In this document: piece by piece, positions 60,863 to 64,000 of the stretch
How positions within the stretch are numbered: position 1 is the stretch's first letter
Layout of the letters: the number at the start of each line of letters is the position of its first letter
Assembly (NCBI RefSeq): GCF_002250705.1
Contig: NZ_NMVP01000012.1
Coordinates: 1 to 64,000, forward strand
Length of the DNA: 64,000 nt
Reading direction: 5' to 3'
From: Enemella evansiae
Lineage (GTDB): Bacteria; Actinomycetota; Actinomycetes; Propionibacteriales; Propionibacteriaceae
Position numbers and translations under genes: made by a program
The notes under the pieces: generated by a model
Databases searched by the model: none
The model's input: the letters and a program-made list of their open reading frames with translations, nothing else
Told to the model about the DNA's origin: nothing

Positions 60863-61837
60863 ATGGGACCCGACTCGTTCAGCACCACCGTCGTCGCCGC
60901 CCTGAACGCCGAGCAGCGCAGCCAGGTGAACGATCTGATCGCGCGGGCCACCGAGTCCGATGGCGTCGGCCCGCTCAACGAGCACGCCCGCCTCGAGGTG
61001 AACCGCGGCACCGCCAGCGACGGCCTGGCCCATCTGCTCGGCCTGGACGGCGACCGGATCGCCGGGTACGCCTTCCTGGATTCGACGAGCGCCGATCCGA
61101 TCGTGCAGCTCGTCGTCGACCCGGCCAGGCGGCGCCGCGGACTCGCGACCCGGATGATCGGCGAGCTCGGCTTCGATCCGCGGGTCGCCGAGCGCAGCGG
61201 CCGCTGGCAGCAGCAGTCGCTGCGGACCTGGTCCTTCGGCGACCTGCCGGCCGCCCGCGAGTTCGCCGGTTCGCTCGGGCTGCAACCGATCCGCGAACTG
61301 CTGGTGATGGAGCGCGACACCGCCGAGATCGGTGAGGTGCAGCTGCCGGCCGGGGTCACCGTGCGCACCTTCCGCCCCGGCGACGAGGACGCCATCCTGC
61401 GGGTGAACGCCCGCGCCTTCGCCCACCACCCCGAACAGGGCGGGCTGACCAAGCAGGACCTGCAGGACCGGATGAACGAGCCCTGGTTCGATCCCGAGGG
61501 CCTGTTCGTCGCCACCCGACCCGACGCCCGGGGCACCGAGCAGGTGATCGGTTTCCACTGGACCAAGATCCACGATGCCGACCTGGGCGAGGTCTACGTG
61601 ATCGCGGTCGATCCCGACCATGCCGGCGGCGGCCTCGGTCGGCAGCTGCTCAACCGCGGGCTGCAGCATCTGGCCGACCGGGGCGTACGCCGGATCATCC
61701 TCTATGTCGAGGGTGACCAGGCATACGTCGTGAAGCTCTACCTCTCCGCTAGATTTGAGGTCGCGAACCGCGACGTGTTGTACGCCTCCCCGCTCCCCGA
61801 AGAGCGGGTGCAGCCGACAGGTCCGGCCACCCCATGA
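60863..61837 (+). CDS. mshD: Mycothiol synthase (MshD)
   Basis: 324 residues made of two GNAT domains. The first (about 1-140) has VQLVVDPARRRRGLATRMI, the second (about 150-310) VYVIAVDPDHAGGGLGRQLLNRGL; both are acetyl-CoA loops, and the second is the active one in MshD. It acetylates Cys-GlcN-Ins, the last step of mycothiol synthesis, an actinobacterial trait. ATG 60863 is inferred from homology; a ribosome site is weak. ppk1 follows after 36 bases. Confidence 0.94.
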   Translation: MGPDSFSTTVVAALNAEQRSQVNDLIARATESDGVGPLNEHARLEVNRGTASDGLAHLLGLDGDRIAGYAFLDSTSADPIVQLVVDPARRRRGLATRMIGELGFDPRVAERSGRWQQQSLRTWSFGDLPAAREFAGSLGLQPIRELLVMERDTAEIGEVQLPAGVTVRTFRPGDEDAILRVNARAFAHHPEQGGLTKQDLQDRMNEPWFDPEGLFVATRPDARGTEQVIGFHWTKIHDADLGEVYVIAVDPDHAGGGLGRQLLNRGLQHLADRGVRRIILYVEGDQAYVVKLYLSARFEVANRDVLYASPLPEERVQPTGPATP

Positions 61838-61873
61838 AGAAGCACTGACAGCGCCAGCAGGAAGCAGGTCCCG

Positions 61874-63982
61874 ATGCCGGAGGCAGCCACCAGCACGCCC
61901 GGGCCATGGCTGCCCAAGGATCGATTCGCCGATCGCGAGTTGAGCTGGCTGGCGTTCAACGAACGGGTGCTGGCACTGGCCCGCGACGGGGTCCGGATCC
62001 CGCTGCTGGAGCGGGCCAAGTTCCTGGCGATCTTCGCCTCCAATCTCGATGAGTTCTTCATGGTCCGGGTGGCCGGGCTGAAGCGACGGATGGCGGCCGG
62101 GGTCGCGGTGCCGAGCGTGTCGGGGTTCCTGCCCCGCGATCTGCACACCGCGATCCTGCGCCGGACCCGGGAACTGGTCGCCGACCAGGCCCGGGTGTTC
62201 GCCGAGGAGGTACGCCCCCAGCTCGCCGCCGAGGGCATCGAGATCCTCTCCTGGGGTGAGCTGACCGGCGCCGAGAAGGACCGGATGCGGACCCTGTTCG
62301 CCGAGCGGATCTTCCCCGTCCTCACCCCGCTCGCGGTCGACCCCTCGCACCCCTTCCCCTACATCTCCGGGCTGTCGATCAACCTGGCGGTGCTGCTGAA
62401 GAATCCGCAGACCGGGGTGCGCCAGTTCGCCCGGGTGAAGGTGCCCAATGTGCTGCCCCGCTTCGTCACCCTCGGCGAGGGCCGGTTCGTGCCGCTCGAG
62501 GACGTCATCGCCCGGCACCTGGACCAGCTGTTCTCCGGCATGCAGGTGCTCCAGCACCACGTCTTCCGGGTCACCCGGAACGAGGATCTGGAGGTCGAGG
62601 AGGATGACGCCGAGAACCTGCTTTTCGCACTGGAGAAGGAATTGCTGCGGCGCAAGGTGGGCCGGCCCCCGGTCCGCCTCGAGGTGGCCGCCGACGTCGA
62701 CGAGCACATGCTGGAGCTGCTCGTCTCCGAGCTCGACATCAGCGAGCGGGAGGTGTTCAAGGTCGACGGGCTGCTCGATCTGAGCGGGCTGTTCTCCTTG
62801 ACCGACACCGATCGCGAGGATCTGGCGTACCCGGCGTTCCTGCCGATCACCCATCCGCACCTGGCCGAGGTGGAGACCGCCCAGCCGGCCGACATGTTCA
62901 CCGCCCTGCGCAAACGCGATGTGCTGCTGCACCACCCCTACGACTCCTTCGCCACCAGCGTGCAGCGGTTCATCGAGCAGGCGGCCGCCGACCCGCACGT
63001 GCTGGCGATCAAGCAGACCCTCTACCGCACCTCCGGCGACTCCCCGATCGTCGACGCGCTGATCGATGCCGCACAGGCCGGCAAGCAGGTGCTGGCGGTG
63101 GTCGAGATCAAGGCCCGCTTCGACGAGCAGGCCAACATCGGCTGGGCGCGGAAGCTGGAACAGGCCGGAGTGCACGTCGTCTACGGCATGGTCGGGTTGA
63201 AGACCCACTGCAAGCTGGCGCTGGCGATCCGCGACGAACCCGAGGGGTTGCGCCGCTACGCCCACATCGGCACCGGCAACTACAACCCCAAGACCGCGCG
63301 TACCTATGAGGACATGGGCCTGCTGACGGCCAATCCGATCGTCACCGAGGATGTCGCCCGGGTCTTCAACCACCTGTCCGGGATGACCCAGGAGACCCAG
63401 TACCGGCGGCTGCTGGTGGCGCCGCACTCGATCCGCAGGAGCCTGCTGGAACGGATCCACACCGAGATCGAGCACCACCTGGCCGGCCGCCCCGCCCGCA
63501 TCCGGATCAAGGTCAACTCGATCGTCGACGAGGCGATCACCGACGCGCTCTACGAGGCCTCCCAGGCGGGGGTGCCGGTGGATCTGTGGGTACGCGGGAT
63601 CTGCGGTCTGCGCCCCGGCGTGCCCGGGTTGAGCGAGAACATCCGGGTCCGCAGCATCCTGGGCCGCTTCCTGGAGCACTCCCGGCTCTTCTGGTTCGAC
63701 AACGGTGGCCAGCCGACGGTCGGCCTGGGCTCGGCGGACCTGATGCACCGCAACCTGGACCGCCGCGTCGAGGTGCTCGTCGCGCTCACCAACCGCGCCC
63801 ACATCCAACAGGTCGACGACCTGTTCGACCTGGCCTTCGACCCCGGCACGGCCGCCTGGTCGCTGACCGCCGAGGGATGGCAGGAGCAGACCCTGGACGC
63901 CGAGGGCCGGCCGCTGGTCGATCTGCAGGAGAAGCTGATCGAGGTCGCCGGGCAGCGCCGATCGAAGGAGTCGACCCTCTGA
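61874..63982 (+). CDS. ppk1: Polyphosphate kinase 1
   Basis: 702 residues. N-terminal [21 protein letters not shown], head and two phospholipase-D-like catalytic domains. Active-site His residues are in [12 protein letters not shown] (about 444) and [19 protein letters not shown] (about 463). It builds inorganic polyphosphate from ATP in a reversible reaction. ATG 61874 is preceded by AGGAAG. Proximity to the Pho regulators is about 48 kb, so a link is only functional. The next gene starts in its stop codon. Confidence 0.96.
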   Translation: MPEAATSTPGPWLPKDRFADRELSWLAFNERVLALARDGVRIPLLERAKFLAIFASNLDEFFMVRVAGLKRRMAAGVAVPSVSGFLPRDLHTAILRRTRELVADQARVFAEEVRPQLAAEGIEILSWGELTGAEKDRMRTLFAERIFPVLTPLAVDPSHPFPYISGLSINLAVLLKNPQTGVRQFARVKVPNVLPRFVTLGEGRFVPLEDVIARHLDQLFSGMQVLQHHVFRVTRNEDLEVEEDDAENLLFALEKELLRRKVGRPPVRLEVAADVDEHMLELLVSELDISEREVFKVDGLLDLSGLFSLTDTDREDLAYPAFLPITHPHLAEVETAQPADMFTALRKRDVLLHHPYDSFATSVQRFIEQAAADPHVLAIKQTLYRTSGDSPIVDALIDAAQAGKQVLAVVEIKARFDEQANIGWARKLEQAGVHVVYGMVGLKTHCKLALAIRDEPEGLRRYAHIGTGNYNPKTARTYEDMGLLTANPIVTEDVARVFNHLSGMTQETQYRRLLVAPHSIRRSLLERIHTEIEHHLAGRPARIRIKVNSIVDEAITDALYEASQAGVPVDLWVRGICGLRPGVPGLSENIRVRSILGRFLEHSRLFWFDNGGQPTVGLGSADLMHRNLDRRVEVLVALTNRAHIQQVDDLFDLAFDPGTAAWSLTAEGWQEQTLDAEGRPLVDLQEKLIEVAGQRRSKESTL

Positions 63983-64000
63983 TGCCGATGCTGCGCCGAT
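63982..64000 (+). CDS. Start of a following gene, cut by window edge
   Basis: ATG 63982 overlaps the ppk1 stop (TGATG), with GAAGGAG 11 bases upstream. Only MPMLRR can be read. A Nudix hydrolase of the MutT1 type commonly follows ppk1 in actinobacteria, but six residues do not show it. Confidence 0.35.

Overview
The window is a high-GC stretch of an actinobacterial chromosome, apart from one transposase fragment at the left edge. Mycothiol synthesis (mshD), carD, SenX3/RegX3, an orphan GlnR-type regulator, an XRE/HBHA-like pair and LGFP repeats all point to Actinobacteria. Gene content and the dispersed GAGCGAGGAACGAGC-type repeats suggest Propionibacteriaceae or a near relative; that placement is inference.

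Layout. 1-600: partial IS110-family transposase with its non-coding end. 600-3.7 kb: ispD, carD, a lipoprotein and an unusual prs. 3.7-11 kb: an ABC importer of the NMT1/THI5 type, a three-gene catabolic operon (Gfo/Idh/MocA oxidoreductase, DUF993 protein, TIM-barrel isomerase/epimerase) and a divergent LacI regulator; matching LacI-type operators tie the pieces together. 11-16.3 kb: regX3-senX3, a PHO box, phoU, gpm, an SDR and a YbjN protein, in an order recalling the Mycobacterium tuberculosis Rv0484-Rv0491 region. 16.5-20.7 kb: aspartase, C4-dicarboxylate transporter and a disulfide-type flavoprotein. 20.7-25.7 kb: L,D-transpeptidase, secreted EEP-type phosphohydrolase, a GTPase gene broken by two frameshifts, a low-molecular-weight tyrosine phosphatase and an SGNH-like protein.

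25.7-44.5 kb is a surface polysaccharide locus: BY-kinase/chain-length protein, PglF/CapD-type dehydratase, LCP ligase, nucleotide-sugar dehydrogenase, capE-capF-capG (UDP-N-acetyl-L-fucosamine), four glycosyltransferases, a PglE-type aminotransferase, flippase, polymerase, initiating phosphoglycosyl transferase and a PglD-type acetyltransferase. Together they could build a glycan started on N,N'-diacetylbacillosamine and carrying FucNAc and a hexuronic acid.

44.5-64 kb: a DUF218 protein, a paired SMR exporter with TetR regulator, a GH43-type secreted protein, typA, a large LGFP-repeat/L,D-transpeptidase fusion, an S4 protein, an XRE/HBHA-like pair, a GH65 phosphorylase with beta-phosphoglucomutase, YgfZ-like and nitrobindin-like proteins, dtd, a ThiS/MoaD protein, a GlnR-type regulator, mshD and ppk1. 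No rRNA, tRNA or CRISPR was seen. Several intergenic gaps hold repeats: long hairpins, a hairpin family with conserved flanks, and tandem arrays.
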